Of a stretch of DNA of 64,000 nt, positions 63,787-64,000 are shown in pieces. A program made the translations under genes and the position numbers. The stretch's first letter is position 1. The number at the start of each line of letters is the position of its first letter. Under the pieces are notes generated by a model. The model saw only the letters and a program-made list of their open reading frames with translations, did no database searches and was not told the origin of the DNA. Source of the stretch: Salvia splendens (taxonomy: Eukaryota; Streptophyta; Magnoliopsida; Lamiales; Lamiaceae); assembly GCF_004379255.2 (NCBI RefSeq), contig NC_056050.1:1488001-1552000 (forward strand). Direction: 5' to 3'.

Positions 63787-64000
63787 CTCGATCCGTCCGT
63801 GAAATGTTGTCTGCCGATTTGGTCCGTCCGTGAAAAGTGTCCACTTTACTTTTTTTTTCTATTTTTGGTAAATGATCCCCACTTTCCACTAAAGAAATCT
63901 GTGTGTTTCATCCTAAAACCAATTGGTGATAGGAGGAAAGGCTCATGAGACTTATATAGTAGATTAAGCAGTGTCCACTTTACTTCTTTTTTTTCTATTT
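63787..64000. mobile_element. Stowaway-like MITE, cut by window end
   Basis: Left end TACTCGATCCGTCCGTGAAA; a second inner copy (GGTCCGTCCGTGAAAAGTGT) follows. The right end is outside the window. Confidence 0.55.

Overview
This is a plant nuclear genome window: split genes with GT-AG introns, LRR receptor genes, an F-box gene fragment, Ty3/Gypsy and Copia-type LTR elements, and very many Stowaway-like MITEs ending in CTCCCTCCGTCCC. The receptor and transposon types would fit an asterid, perhaps Lamiales, but that is a guess. There are no rRNA genes and I recognised no tRNA genes.

Layout. 0-5.9 kb: the 3' end of an LRR receptor-like protein (RLP), its 3' flank, and a second copy of that flank which cuts off an F-box gene. 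6-26.5 kb: a plus-strand LRR-RLK locus (subfamily XII-like). Its regular 72/144-bp LRR exons are still recognisable, but it is inflated and broken by a complete Tat-type Gypsy element (10317-17826), an exon-interrupting MITE, a Harbinger derivative (18960-20097), a hAT MITE and a CACTA MITE. 27.1-35.8 kb: a nested stack. A Stowaway MITE was split by a hAT element; the hAT carries a foldback element with (TA)n borders; and the foldback carries a truncated Athila-like Gypsy element. 36.0-37.5 kb: a second chimeric RLP. 40.9-47.3 kb: a minus-strand six-exon LRR-RLK that looks intact (1112 aa by my joins). 48.2-49.6 kb: a three-LTR TRIM array. 49.7-59.8 kb: a cluster of PIF/Harbinger elements, one with a transposase ORF, two with decayed ORF1 genes and two small derivatives. 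60-64 kb: MITEs, a (TTA)n microsatellite of about 64 units, and paralogous flank sequence.

How the parts relate. The RLP, the plus RLK and the minus RLK are one local receptor family. Both RLPs look like fusions: an RLK-type LRR block runs into a Cf-like RLP 3' half that carries a transmembrane helix and a short basic tail instead of a kinase. Because the locus is duplicated, the window holds its own empty sites for at least six insertions, so these can be polarised without outside data. All coordinates and splice joins were read by eye. Family names come from motifs, not from database searches.
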